Position numbers and translations under genes: made by a program. Of a stretch of DNA of 64,000 nucleotides, positions 51,395-60,206 are shown in pieces. The DNA lies in the NCBI RefSeq assembly GCF_001705515.1, contig NZ_MDJS01000006.1:45435-109434 (forward strand), written 5' to 3'. A model generated the notes under the pieces. That model saw only the letters and a list, made by a program, of their open reading frames with translations. It made no database searches and was not told the DNA's origin. This stretch comes from Mucilaginibacter sp. PPCGB 2223 (GTDB lineage Bacteria; Bacteroidota; Bacteroidia; Sphingobacteriales; Sphingobacteriaceae). Within the stretch, counting starts at the first letter, position 1. Every line of letters starts with the position of its first letter.

Positions 51395-51910
51395 ATGGAT
51401 ATACAAGAGCAAATAGTAAACAAGGTTGCGCAGAGCGGTTTGGTGAGTGTCGACCCGGCAAGCTTCTACCCGGCAGGCGACCGCGTGTTATACGATATTA
51501 AAGATAACCTGTATATGGGCCTGATATTGCGCGAGAAGGATTTCAGGGACTTTGTGAAGGAGCACGACTGGGCGCAGTATACCGGCAAATATGTAGCCAT
51601 TACCTGTACCGCCGATGCCATAGTGCCTACCTGGGCCTATATGTTGCTGGCAAACCGCATGGCGCCGTACGCCAAAGAAATTGTTTTTGGAAATTTAGAT
51701 ACCCTGGAAACGATTTTGTTCGAAAAAGCGTTAAACACATTAGATGTTGAACAATACCGGGATAAACGTGTTGTAATTAAGGGCTGTGGCGATGTTGCTG
51801 TGCCAAACTCGGCATATATCGAGTTGACCAGTAAGTTAACGCCGGTAGTAAAAAGCCTGATGTTTGGCGAACCTTGTTCAACCGTCCCGATATATAAACG
51901 AAAAGATTAA
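51395..51910 (+). CDS. DUF2480 family protein
   Basis: 171-residue cytosolic protein. Signature pieces are IVNKVAQSGLVSVDPASFYP, LYMGLILREKDFRDFVKEHDW, YVAITCTADAIVPTWAYMLL and the RVVIKGCGDVAVPNSAYIEL repeat of the same motif, suggesting an internal duplication. The family is common in Bacteroidota with no known function. Its end lies close to the DUF3108 gene (28 bases). Confidence 0.85.
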   Translation: MDIQEQIVNKVAQSGLVSVDPASFYPAGDRVLYDIKDNLYMGLILREKDFRDFVKEHDWAQYTGKYVAITCTADAIVPTWAYMLLANRMAPYAKEIVFGNLDTLETILFEKALNTLDVEQYRDKRVVIKGCGDVAVPNSAYIELTSKLTPVVKSLMFGEPCSTVPIYKRKD

Positions 51911-51938
51911 GGCCTCACACTATTGCAAGGCGCTATAT

Positions 51939-52715
51939 ATGAAGAAATATTTGTTTTTATTTATACTCACAGCGCTTCTGCAAACCAGTGTATTTTCGCA
52001 AGAACCTGAAAAAGAAAGCCAGACAGCCTTTCAACCAGGCGAAAAACTTCATTATAAGTTAAAGTACGGGATATTTACGGCTGCCGAAGCCGATCTGCAG
52101 ATACTCACAGGCGATACGCGGTATGACGGTAAACCCATCTATCATATCATTGCCGATGGTAAAACGACCGGTACCTTCGATATTTTTTACAAGGTGCGAA
52201 ACCGTTACGAATCGTATATCGATTGTAATACGCTGTTGCCTTATCTGTATACCGAAAACCGCCGCGAAGGCAAATACAGGCATACCGATCACGTAGTGTT
52301 TGACCACGAAGAACATAAAATAACAGCCGATAAAGGCGTGTTCCCGTTCACGGGGAAAGTTTTTGATTTCCCGGCCGCTTATTATTATGCCCGCTGCCTG
52401 GATGTAAGCAACCTGAAAGTTGGCGAAAAGATCGTATTCCGCTACTTTTTGGAAGATAAGATACAAGAGCTTACCATCACCTACCTGGGTAAGGAAACCG
52501 TCGAATGCTCGATGGGCAAGTTCAACTGCCTTAAATTTAATCCTACGATTATTCCCGGTAATATTTTCAGAAAGGATAGTAAGCTGTACCTTTGGATAAC
52601 CGATGACCGCAACCGCATCCCTGTAAAGGCCAAGGTTGAGGTGATTGTGGGTAGTTTAACCATGGACCTGGCAGATGCGAGCGGGTTGAAATACCCTTTA
52701 AACAATCAGAAATAA
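51939..52715 (+). CDS. DUF3108 family periplasmic protein
   Basis: 258-residue protein with a signal peptide (MKKYLFLFILTALLQTSVFS). The mature beta-rich part starts FQPGEKLHYKLKYGIFTAAEADL, with TTGTFDIFYKVRNRYESYID, LYTENRREGKYRHTDHVVFD, and FRKDSKLYLWITDDRNRIPVK, fitting DUF3108, a lipid-binding-like fold of unknown role in the envelope. The open frame has an earlier ATG within the DUF2480 gene; 51939 is chosen for the leader. Confidence 0.85.
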   Translation: MKKYLFLFILTALLQTSVFSQEPEKESQTAFQPGEKLHYKLKYGIFTAAEADLQILTGDTRYDGKPIYHIIADGKTTGTFDIFYKVRNRYESYIDCNTLLPYLYTENRREGKYRHTDHVVFDHEEHKITADKGVFPFTGKVFDFPAAYYYARCLDVSNLKVGEKIVFRYFLEDKIQELTITYLGKETVECSMGKFNCLKFNPTIIPGNIFRKDSKLYLWITDDRNRIPVKAKVEVIVGSLTMDLADASGLKYPLNNQK

Positions 52716-52719
52716 GTTG

Positions 52720-53283
52720 ATGATCGAAGTTTTAAATACACTGGTGCATGAGGATGTTGTGCGCGAGAGTTTTGTATGTAACCTTAATAAATGCAAGGGC
52801 GCCTGTTGCCTTGAGGGCGATTCGGGCGCGCCGCTCGAAGCATCGGAGCTGGACATCCTGAAAGAAATATACCCTAAAGTTAAGCCGTATATGACGGCCA
52901 AAGGCATTGCTACCATCGAAGAAGTTGGCACCCACGTTACCGATTTTGAAGGCGATTATACCACCCCCTGTGTTGATGTGAATAAAGAATGCGCCTACGT
53001 GATATGGGAGAACGGCATTACCAAATGCGCCATCGAAAAAGCATATGAACAGGGTGATATCGACTGGCAAAAACCAATATCCTGCCACCTTTATCCCATA
53101 CGCATTACCAAATACCCCGAGTTTGATGTGCTGAACTACGACCGCTGGAGCATTTGCGCGCCGGCCTGTACCTTCGGCGCCGAGCTCAATGTGCGTGTAC
53201 ACGAGTTTTTAAAAGTGCCGCTTATCCGTAAGTATGGCGCGGAGTGGTACGCTGAGCTGGAAAACCAGGTTGCGGGGTTATGA
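52720..53283 (+). CDS. DUF3109 family cysteine-rich protein
   Basis: 187-residue cytosolic protein with nine or more Cys in conserved spots: FVCNLNKCKGACCLEGDSG, TPCVDVNKECAYVI, KCAIEKAYEQGD, ISCHLYPIRITKYP, SICAPACTFG. The Cys pattern resembles the Fe-S/zinc YkgJ-like proteins and is the DUF3109 hallmark. Function unknown. The frame's first codon is a TTG three bases before; ATG 52720 is preferred. Confidence 0.87.
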   Translation: MIEVLNTLVHEDVVRESFVCNLNKCKGACCLEGDSGAPLEASELDILKEIYPKVKPYMTAKGIATIEEVGTHVTDFEGDYTTPCVDVNKECAYVIWENGITKCAIEKAYEQGDIDWQKPISCHLYPIRITKYPEFDVLNYDRWSICAPACTFGAELNVRVHEFLKVPLIRKYGAEWYAELENQVAGL

Positions 53284-53438
53284 GCTGATTTCAAACCTAA
53301 GAGACAGCAAAATATGGATTTGATAAATCCGAAATAGAACATTCGAAACGGCGAAGCCCTCTTGAGCTCCATTGAAACAAACACAAGCGAGAAATCCGAA
53401 ATTATTGATATTATTGTATACACATACACCCAACAGCC

Positions 53439-54311
53439 GTGAAAGGAATTATACTCGCCGGGGGATCTGGAACCAGGTTGCATCCCTTAACTTTAGCAGT
53501 TAGCAAACAATTGATGCCGGTTTACGATAAACCGATGATCTACTACCCGCTTTCGGTATTGATGCTTGCCGGTATTAAAGAGATACTGATCATTTCGACC
53601 CCGCACGACCTGCCCCAGTTTGAAAAACTGCTGGGCGACGGCAAGCGCCTGGGATGCAAATTTGAGTATGCCGTACAGGCCGAGCCTAACGGGCTTGCGC
53701 AGGCGTTTGTAATCGGCGCTGATTTTGTTGGGAAAGATAAGGTGGCGCTGATCCTGGGCGATAATATTTTTTACGGCGACGGCCTCTCGCACCTGCTGCA
53801 GGAAAGTAACAACCCCGATGGCGGGATGGTATTTGCCTACCAGGTATCGGACCCGGAGCGTTACGGTGTAGTGGAGTTTGATCAGAACAACAAAGCCATC
53901 TCGATAGAGGAGAAACCTAAAGAGCCAAAATCGGACTATGCTGTACCGGGTTTATATTTTTACGATAACTCGGTAGTCGAAATTGCAAAAAACATTAAAC
54001 CATCGCCGCGCGGCGAATACGAGATAACCGATGTAAACAAGGAATACCTGCGCCAGGGCAAATTGAAGGTAGGTATTTTAAGCCGCGGCACCGCCTGGCT
54101 GGATACCGGTACCTTTGCCTCGCTGATGCAGGCAGGCCAGTTTGTACAGGTGATCGAAGAGCGCCAGGGCATGAAGATAGGCTGCATCGAAGAGATTGCT
54201 TACCGCATGGGCTTTATTGATGCCGCGCAATTAGAGAGCATAGCTGCGCCGCTTGTTAAGAGCGGTTACGGCCAGTATTTGTTAAAACTGTTGAAAAAAG
54301 ACCGGAAATAA
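53439..54311 (+). CDS. rfbA: Glucose-1-phosphate thymidylyltransferase
   Basis: 290-residue enzyme that makes dTDP-glucose, the first step to dTDP-rhamnose and related O-antigen sugars. Motifs: MKGIILAGGSGTRLHPLT, KQLMPVYDKPMIYYPLS, LILGDNIFYG, and IEEKPKEPKSDYAVPGLYFYD. The start codon is GTG at 53439; no ATG precedes the nucleotide motif. No rfbB, C or D follows; instead a gmd remnant lies 13 bases downstream, so the pathway is broken or dispersed here. Confidence 0.93.
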   Translation: MKGIILAGGSGTRLHPLTLAVSKQLMPVYDKPMIYYPLSVLMLAGIKEILIISTPHDLPQFEKLLGDGKRLGCKFEYAVQAEPNGLAQAFVIGADFVGKDKVALILGDNIFYGDGLSHLLQESNNPDGGMVFAYQVSDPERYGVVEFDQNNKAISIEEKPKEPKSDYAVPGLYFYDNSVVEIAKNIKPSPRGEYEITDVNKEYLRQGKLKVGILSRGTAWLDTGTFASLMQAGQFVQVIEERQGMKIGCIEEIAYRMGFIDAAQLESIAAPLVKSGYGQYLLKLLKKDRK

Positions 54312-54324
54312 CCGCTTTGTTGTT

Positions 54325-54609
54325 TTGGAAGAAACACGCGAAATAGCTTTTAATGTGGCCCAGATTGCCACCGGCCGGCAGGAGTGCCTTTATACCGGCA
54401 ACCTGGATGCATTGTACCCGGGCAGCGACGTTACCATGCGCGAGTTTGTACGCCAGTGTTTTGCCGAGCTGGGCATCGAGATCGAGTTCAGTGGGAAGGA
54501 TAGGCACGAAAAAGGCGTGGTGATTGATATGGACGAGGATAAGATAGCCGGGTTAGGTCTGAATGCCGATACCCTGCGCTTTGGGCAAACGGTGGTACGT
54601 GTGAAATAG
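54325..54609 (+). pseudogene. gmd: GDP-mannose 4,6-dehydratase remnant, internally deleted
   Basis: 94-codon open frame without an ATG start. EETREIAFNVAQIATGRQEC then LYTGNLDA match the central helix and the conserved GNLDA turn of GDP-mannose 4,6-dehydratase; VTMREFVRQCFAELGIEIEF matches the next conserved region. In intact enzymes about 35 residues lie between GNLDA and that region (the RDWGHAKDYVEAMW stretch); here they are missing although the frame is kept. The end at VVRVK lacks the DPRYFRPTEV segment that should follow. The N-terminal Rossmann half is absent. Thus a fossil fragment, not an enzyme. Confidence 0.8.
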
Positions 54610-55109
54610 ATACTTGATAGTCTGGCGTTTTTTTGTTATATTGTTTTTTGAGCCGGAAGCTTATGGCGCGAAGCCGGAAGCGGAAATGTTGCGAGAATTT
54701 CTTACAATTCCCCCCCTGTGAAGGAAGTCGTGAGCCTGGAGCCCTGAGCCCAAAAAGACTCCCGACTCCGGGCAAATGCGTTAGGGATAGCAGCGGATAC
54801 CGGCCTGTGGCTAATGCCTGTGCAGTATGAGCGGATAGCCCGGCCGCAGGCAACGCCCTTGAAAAATTGATTGAAGGATTGATTGCCTGAATGATTGAAT
54901 AGGCACAAGTAGCAAGCTATACCACAATCCAACCCGACATACTTGCCAGTAATGAGAATCATGTTCTTGAAAATATACTCGTTTGCTTGTGCTGAGAGGT
55001 GCTGAAACAAGTTCGGCATGACTTTTTTTTAACACCCATAAATACCCATGAGCCATCCGAAACCGATAACCAAAACTGCTGACCACTCATTACTCACCGC
55101 TCACTAACC
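54610..55109. repeat. Repeat-dense gap between gmd remnant and the TPK-like gene
   Basis: 500 bases with no credible gene, composed of pieces of at least four repeat families. AATTTCTTACAATTC then CCCCCCTG (54696-54718) is shared with 17.2 kb in inverse. GAGCCTGGAGCCCTGAGCCC is at 54732-54751. AGCGGATA occurs twice (near 54791 and 54827) within an element bounded by TGCGTTAGGG and AACGCCC. GAGGTGCTGAAACAAGTTCG then GCATGAC is near 54996-55022, and ACTCATTACTCACCGCTCAC near 55084-55103 resembles the helicase insertion at 62.7 kb. Confidence 0.6.
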
Positions 55110-55682
55110 ATGTCATCTCATCACATTGTTCGCGAAAAGCAGGAACCGGCCCTGGTGATCTTAGGGATGGAAAGCTTTACCAATGAGCTGCTGGGACAAT
55201 TGCTCGAGTGGAGCCCGACGGTGATTGTTGCTGCGGATATTGCCGAACAACTGACCTCGGCGGATATCAAAGTAGATATCATTATCGGGAGTGCAGGCAA
55301 TATCGCTACACAGTCGGATGTTAAATCTATTCAATCTGATAGCAGCAGTGAGGTGCAGGCAGCACTTAACTATCTTACCGCAACCCATTACCCTGCCGTA
55401 AATATTATCACCGATGACTTTGTGCTCGCGGATTATTTAGCTTTCGCTGACAAGATCGGCCTTGTGATTTACTGTGGCAACAGCAAAATATACCCTGTAA
55501 GCAGTGGTTTCAGCAAATGGAAGCCTGCTGGTGAAGCTGTCAGGATATTAAATCCCGGCGATGATGTTTCAGCAGCCGGTCTTCAAAAAACGGCAGATGA
55601 AAACTACATCATGCTGCGCGATGGCTTTTTTAGCCTGCAATTTGAACGGCGATACCTCTTCATTGCCGAAGATATCCTGTAA
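55110..55682 (+). CDS. Thiamine pyrophosphokinase-like protein, catalytic motif altered
   Basis: 190-residue protein with the layout of the thiamine pyrophosphokinase catalytic domain: a Rossmann-like start (ALVILGMESF), a VIVAADIAEQL stretch, IKVDIIIGSAGN where the family has an acidic GDFDS motif, and SSSEVQAALNYLTATHY followed by KIYPVSSGFS. In the true kinase the Asp residues of GDFDS bind Mg-ATP; here they are Ser and Asn. The C-terminal half looks like the family's beta domain. It may be a non-catalytic or divergent relative; the family call itself is uncertain. Confidence 0.55.
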   Translation: MSSHHIVREKQEPALVILGMESFTNELLGQLLEWSPTVIVAADIAEQLTSADIKVDIIIGSAGNIATQSDVKSIQSDSSSEVQAALNYLTATHYPAVNIITDDFVLADYLAFADKIGLVIYCGNSKIYPVSSGFSKWKPAGEAVRILNPGDDVSAAGLQKTADENYIMLRDGFFSLQFERRYLFIAEDIL

Positions 55683-55750
55683 CAATCATAAGGGGTATTG
55701 TCGCATAGCGTAATTTTTAATAATTTCAAGCTTTTATAACTGGTCTCTGC

Positions 55751-57613
55751 ATGAAAAAAACCTATCTCCTTATCCCTGCTTTGCTTGCCGGTTTTGCCAG
55801 CCTTGCACAAAAGCCCGTATTTTACGAAGTGAATTTTCCGAATGCCGCTCATCACGAGGCGCAGATCATCATGACCATTCCCGAAGCGCCGGCCGGCACT
55901 ATCCGGGTACGCATGAGCCGTTCGTCGGCAGGCAGGTATGCCACGGCCGAATTTGGCAAGAATATTTATAATGTAAAGGCTTTTAATGTCGATAGCAGCG
56001 CTTTAGCGATCAGGCAGGTCGAAGGCGATGTGTACGAAATACCAGAGCATGATGCCACGGTTAAGATAAGCTACACGCTATATGCCAACTGGGTCGACGG
56101 TACTTATGCCGGTATCGATCAAAGCCACGCGCACCTCAATATGCCGGCAACCTTTATGTGGTATATCGGCCAGGAAAAAAGGGGGGCTAAATTTCAGTTT
56201 AACGACCTGGATAAATACGGCTGGAAAGTAGCCACACAGTTAAAACACGAAGGCTCCAATGTTTACAGCGCGCCGACTTTTCAGTATATGATGGACAGCC
56301 CGACCGAACTGTCTGACTATAAGATGGCGACCTGGGATGTGACCAATGCCGATGGTAAAAAGGAGACGCTGCACGTGGCCATACACTCGGCCGATACCCA
56401 GCCGGTGGTGGATAATTTTGCCAGAATGGTACAAAAAGTGGTGCTGGAGGAAAAAGCCGTTTACGGCGAACTGCCGGCTTACGATTTTGGCGAGTACACT
56501 TTCCTGGACGATGTTTACCCGACAAACTCGGGCGATGGCATGGAGCACCGCAACTCTACCTGTATCGTATCGGGAGGTACCGACAGGATTGAGGGCAATG
56601 AGGTACGAATGCTGGGCACTTTTTCGCACGAGTATTTTCATAGCTGGAATGTGAAGCGCATCAGGCCGAAATCGCTGGAGCCGTTCAATTTTGAGCATGC
56701 CGATATGAGCAACGAACTTTGGTTTGCCGAAGGTTTCACCCAGTACTATGGCGAACTGCTGTTGGTCCGCGCAGGCTTCCATACCGCGGATGATTATACC
56801 CGCACGGTAGCCGGTTTGGTAAACAGTGTACTGAACACGCCCGCCGCCGCCCGTTATACACCCGTACAAATGAGTAACTACGCCGTATTTGCCGATGCGG
56901 GCGTATCGATCGACCCGAACAACCAGGGCAATATGTTTATCAGTTATTATTATTATGGCGGCGCTACCGCGTTGGCGCTCGACCTGCGTTTGCGCAGCGA
57001 GTTCAATATCACACTCGACGATTTTATGCGCCAGGTTTGGCTCGACTATGGTAAGCCATATATCCCTTACACCATTGCCGATCTGCAAAAATCGCTCACC
57101 AAGGTAACCAACAAAGTTTTTGCTGCCGACTTTTTTAAACGCTATATCAACGGTATTGAAAAGAACGATTATGCCGCTTTGCTGGCAAAAGCAGGCTTTG
57201 AGCTGCGCAAGGCTCAGCCTGGTAAAGCGTGGGCAGGTTCGCTGTTTTTAAATAACCAGCGCGGGCGTTCGGGGCAGGTGCGTGCCACTACCGATAATGG
57301 TTTTGCTATTACCTCGAACACAACCATTGGTACGCCAATTTATAAAGCAGGGATCGACGTTGGCGACGTGATCACCAAAGCCGACGGTAAGGATATCAAA
57401 GATGCGCAGGCTTTTGCGGATGTGATTGCCGCTAAACAGATCGGCGATAAAATTGCGGTTACCTATACCAACCGCGCAGGCGAGCATCAAACTACGATCA
57501 CCTTAGCCGAAAGCCCGGCCCTCGAAGTAGTTACTTTTGAAAAAACCGGCAAAACCTTGACCAAAGACCAGGAGACTTTTCGTACCAACTGGCTATCGAC
57601 CAAAGTAAAATAA
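55751..57613 (+). CDS. Secreted M61 family metallopeptidase with PDZ domain
   Basis: 620-residue exported aminopeptidase of the M61 (glycyl aminopeptidase) family: signal peptide to about residue 19 (FASLAQ), an N-terminal beta domain (about 25-200), the zinc motif HEYFHSWNVKRIRPKSLEPF (HExxH) and the ELWFAEGFTQYY segment with the third ligand Glu, and a C-terminal PDZ domain (about 500-600: AGIDVGDVITKADGKDI). Degrades peptides in the periplasm or outside. Followed by an M28 peptidase gene after six bases, so they form a peptide-degrading unit. Confidence 0.92.
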   Translation: MKKTYLLIPALLAGFASLAQKPVFYEVNFPNAAHHEAQIIMTIPEAPAGTIRVRMSRSSAGRYATAEFGKNIYNVKAFNVDSSALAIRQVEGDVYEIPEHDATVKISYTLYANWVDGTYAGIDQSHAHLNMPATFMWYIGQEKRGAKFQFNDLDKYGWKVATQLKHEGSNVYSAPTFQYMMDSPTELSDYKMATWDVTNADGKKETLHVAIHSADTQPVVDNFARMVQKVVLEEKAVYGELPAYDFGEYTFLDDVYPTNSGDGMEHRNSTCIVSGGTDRIEGNEVRMLGTFSHEYFHSWNVKRIRPKSLEPFNFEHADMSNELWFAEGFTQYYGELLLVRAGFHTADDYTRTVAGLVNSVLNTPAAARYTPVQMSNYAVFADAGVSIDPNNQGNMFISYYYYGGATALALDLRLRSEFNITLDDFMRQVWLDYGKPYIPYTIADLQKSLTKVTNKVFAADFFKRYINGIEKNDYAALLAKAGFELRKAQPGKAWAGSLFLNNQRGRSGQVRATTDNGFAITSNTTIGTPIYKAGIDVGDVITKADGKDIKDAQAFADVIAAKQIGDKIAVTYTNRAGEHQTTITLAESPALEVVTFEKTGKTLTKDQETFRTNWLSTKVK

Positions 57614-57619
57614 ATTCTG

Positions 57620-58963
57620 ATGAAGAAATATTTACCACTTGCTGCCTTATTGCTTCTGTACAGCTCACTGTTGCATGCACAGCATAAAACCAAACACAAG
57701 AGCAGCAAAGCATCGCATTCTGTTGATGTAAATACACTCATCGACACTAAGGACGTTGACCGCATCATTAAAACGCTTAGTGCGGATGATATGCAGGGCC
57801 GGGCAACGTTTACGCCCGGTATTGAAAAAGCAGCGCAGTTTATCGAAAATGAATTTAAGCAAACTGGTTTGAAACCCCTGCCAGGCAATGCTACCTACAG
57901 GCAGAATTTCAGCATGACGCGCTCAAAACCAGTTAAAACTTTTGCAAGCATCAACGGTAAGATCATCCCGAAGGACAGTGTGTTCGCTGTCTCGGCATCG
58001 GCAGGTTTTGAATGGAGCAACAATGCCGATGTGCAGATCGTTAAACTAAGTTCGGATAAAGATTTCCGGAAGGAATATACCGGTTATTTGAACAGCGGTA
58101 AAAAACTGCTCGTATTAGTCGACCAGATCTTTACAGCTAATTTTAACCAGTTGGTAAACCGCTCCACGCGCGGCAGGGTAAGTTTCACCGATGCCAATAA
58201 GGATCAGACTGTGGTATTTATATTGGGAAATCATGATGATATCAAATCGTTTTCGGTAAAATATGAAGGCAAGGTTGAGCAGTTGCCTTTATTCAATATT
58301 GCGGGTATCATCTCAGGTAAAACCAAGCCAAACGAGTATGTGATTTTCTCGGGCCACTACGATCACTTAGGCATTCTGAAACCAATGGCCGGCGACAGTA
58401 TTGCCAACGGCGCCGATGATGATGCCTCGGGCACTACGGCCATGATCACGCTGGCCAAATACTACAAAAAACTCAACAGTAATGCCCGTACCCTGGTATT
58501 TGTTGCCTTTACGGCCGAAGAGATCGGCGAGTACGGTTCGCAATACTTCTCCAAACAAATGAACCCGGAGCAAACCGTGGCGATGTTCAATATCGAGATG
58601 ATCGGCAAGCCCTCCAAATTCGGCCCTAACTCGGCATTTATTACCGGTTACGAACGATCGGATTTTGGTAAGATATTGCAGAATAACCTGAATGGCACCG
58701 AATTTAAGTTTTATCCTGATCCGTACCCGGCTCAAAATTTATTTTACCGCAGCGATAACGCTTCGCTGGCCAAAGTGGGTGTACCTGCGCATACCATCTC
58801 GACAGACCAGATCGATACCGATAAACTTTATCACACTGTGGGCGATGAATACGGTACCCTTGATGTTACAAATATTGTTTCGACAATTAAGGCAATTGCC
58901 TTAAGTTCGCGCAGCATTGTAGACGGGAAAGATACGCCTGCAAGGGTAGCGATTGAAAAGTAG
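57620..58963 (+). CDS. Secreted M28 family metallopeptidase
   Basis: 447-residue exported aminopeptidase of the M28 family. Signal peptide ends LLHAQHK. Zinc-binding motifs: GHYDHLG, NGADDDASGTTAMITL (bridging Asp), FTAEEIGEYGSQYF (catalytic Glu pair), and FNIEMIGKPS, with the last His in HTVGD. An insert domain of about 50-250 lies before the catalytic core, as in PA-domain M28 proteins. Translated just after the M61 gene. Confidence 0.9.
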   Translation: MKKYLPLAALLLLYSSLLHAQHKTKHKSSKASHSVDVNTLIDTKDVDRIIKTLSADDMQGRATFTPGIEKAAQFIENEFKQTGLKPLPGNATYRQNFSMTRSKPVKTFASINGKIIPKDSVFAVSASAGFEWSNNADVQIVKLSSDKDFRKEYTGYLNSGKKLLVLVDQIFTANFNQLVNRSTRGRVSFTDANKDQTVVFILGNHDDIKSFSVKYEGKVEQLPLFNIAGIISGKTKPNEYVIFSGHYDHLGILKPMAGDSIANGADDDASGTTAMITLAKYYKKLNSNARTLVFVAFTAEEIGEYGSQYFSKQMNPEQTVAMFNIEMIGKPSKFGPNSAFITGYERSDFGKILQNNLNGTEFKFYPDPYPAQNLFYRSDNASLAKVGVPAHTISTDQIDTDKLYHTVGDEYGTLDVTNIVSTIKAIALSSRSIVDGKDTPARVAIEK

Positions 58964-58967
58964 TGGC

Positions 58968-59645
58968 ATGAGCAAGAAAATTCTGCTGCTCTTTTGTATG
59001 TCGGTTATTTTATCAGCTGCTGCACAAAACAGAAAGCGCACAGAAGGTAGTCGGCTAAACGTGGAGTACCCAATAGCTGAAGCAAATGCCAAAGAGCTGG
59101 GATTGAAAAAGCTGGCAGATTCAGAACATCGGCATCATTATCGATTTTCCACAGAAGGGCAAATTGTGGAGATATGGACAGACGATGATGTTACCTACCA
59201 GGGGTTTTTACTCAATTACATTTATCACAGGAAGGGTAAAGGCGGGTATCAGCATAATATACTTAGTAAAAAAGAAAGTGTATACACTGATAAAGCGAAA
59301 CAAATAATAGCAATGTATGATTCTCTGGCATTAAACGGGATACCAACAGAAGAAAGAATAGCGAACTGGCAGAAAGGTCTGGATGGCGGGGATGATATTG
59401 TTGAATTTGCCGACCGTGACTCGTATTCTATCAAGACTTACTGGGAGCCAGCTGTTCAGGAACGGATCCCTGGAATTTATATTAAGAAGTTTTTTAACCG
59501 ATTAGAAGTCGTGTTCCAGTTGGGAAGAAAATACAAGTCATTTCAAAACGAACTGCCAATTGGAAACTACTACATCGGAATGATGATGGTGACGAAAACT
59601 GTAAAATTTGGCGCCAAGGGTGGGAGTAGTTTATTCCGGAAATAA
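58968..59645 (+). CDS. Secreted hypothetical protein
   Basis: 225-residue protein with a signal peptide (MSKKILLLFCMSVILSAAAQ). The mature part is charged and has RFSTEGQIVEIWTDDDVTYQ and LLNYIYHRKGKGGY; no family is recognised. Starts five bases after the M28 stop, so it is likely the third gene of that operon. Chosen start is the ATG before the leader, not the earlier one inside the M28 gene. Confidence 0.7.
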   Translation: MSKKILLLFCMSVILSAAAQNRKRTEGSRLNVEYPIAEANAKELGLKKLADSEHRHHYRFSTEGQIVEIWTDDDVTYQGFLLNYIYHRKGKGGYQHNILSKKESVYTDKAKQIIAMYDSLALNGIPTEERIANWQKGLDGGDDIVEFADRDSYSIKTYWEPAVQERIPGIYIKKFFNRLEVVFQLGRKYKSFQNELPIGNYYIGMMMVTKTVKFGAKGGSSLFRK

Positions 59646-59658
59646 GAATACAACAACT

Positions 59659-59940
59659 ATGAGTATAAAACACAATACCTATTTTGAAGGCAAGGTGCAA
59701 AGCCTTGGCCTGGATACCGAAGAAGGCAAAGCCACCGTTGGCGTGATGCTGCCGGGCGAATACCGGTTCAACACCTCGAGCGATGAGGTGATGACCGTTA
59801 TTTCGGGCGAACTGAATGTAAAACTGCCCGGCGCCGGCTGGGAAATGTATTACCCGCAGGAAACTTTTGAGATAGCCGCCGGCCAGGCCTTTGATGTAAG
59901 CTGCGAAAAGGATGTGGCTTATATATGCTATTATAGCTAA
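59659..59940 (+). CDS. ppnP: Pyrimidine/purine nucleoside phosphorylase
   Basis: 93-residue cupin-fold enzyme (formerly DUF1255, YaiE/PpnP) that splits nucleosides with phosphate to free base and ribose-1-phosphate. Signatures: NTYFEGKVQSLGL, ATVGVMLPGEYRFNTSSDEVMTVISG, and EMYYPQETFEIAAGQAFDVSC. Length is normal. An earlier in-frame ATG lies inside the preceding gene. Ends convergently with the 70-residue protein, overlapping by four bases. Confidence 0.93.
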   Translation: MSIKHNTYFEGKVQSLGLDTEEGKATVGVMLPGEYRFNTSSDEVMTVISGELNVKLPGAGWEMYYPQETFEIAAGQAFDVSCEKDVAYICYYS

Positions 59941-60149
59941 TCCAGTTCCTCACAAAAATACCCTGCGTATTGAATTTTATTGCGTATGGCTTCGCTGTCG
60001 TTATCGGTTGATCCAATGCGCAATACTTTGTCGATATCCTCCCGGTCGACGTTCCAGAATGCTACCGAGGGGATATTACGCATTACCTGTGTAAGGTTAT
60101 GCAGGTCCTTTTTGTATCTGATATTGGTTTTGAAGATCAGGATGTTCAT
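59937..60149 (-). CDS. Small hypothetical protein, ferredoxin-like fold likely
   Basis: 70-residue cytosolic protein starting MNILIFKTNIRYKKDLHNLT, with VAFWNVDREDIDKVLRIGST. The strand-helix-strand pattern with the pair of acidic residues is like heavy-metal-associated (HMA) fold proteins, but no metal Cys pair is present near the N-terminus, so any metal role is doubtful. Sits downstream of dinB on the minus strand. Looks like a real gene from composition; function unknown. Confidence 0.6.
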   Translation of the reverse strand: MNILIFKTNIRYKKDLHNLTQVMRNIPSVAFWNVDREDIDKVLRIGSTDNDSEAIRNKIQYAGYFCEELD

Positions 60150-60166
60150 GGCGAATTTGATTTAAA

Positions 60167-60197
60167 AGGGCTGTTCCTTTAACCGGGGAGCAGCCCT
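60167..60197 (-). terminator. Hairpin after dinB
   Basis: AGGGCTG (60167-60173) pairs with CAGCCCT (60191-60197), and CC (60176-60177) with GG, leaving a nine-base loop. It lies between the dinB stop and the 70-residue gene. No long T-tract; the minus-strand sequence after it reads TTTAAATCAAATTC. Confidence 0.5.
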
Positions 60198-60206
60198 CCG
60201 GATATT

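Noticed and set aside
54325..54609. A complete small protein of 94 residues
   Set aside because: It matches the middle of GDP-mannose 4,6-dehydratase with an internal gap and has no ATG start; treated as a remnant.
54488..54853. 121-residue minus-strand frame over the gmd remnant and repeats
   Set aside because: Low-complexity content made of repeat DNA, no family, antisense to the remnant.
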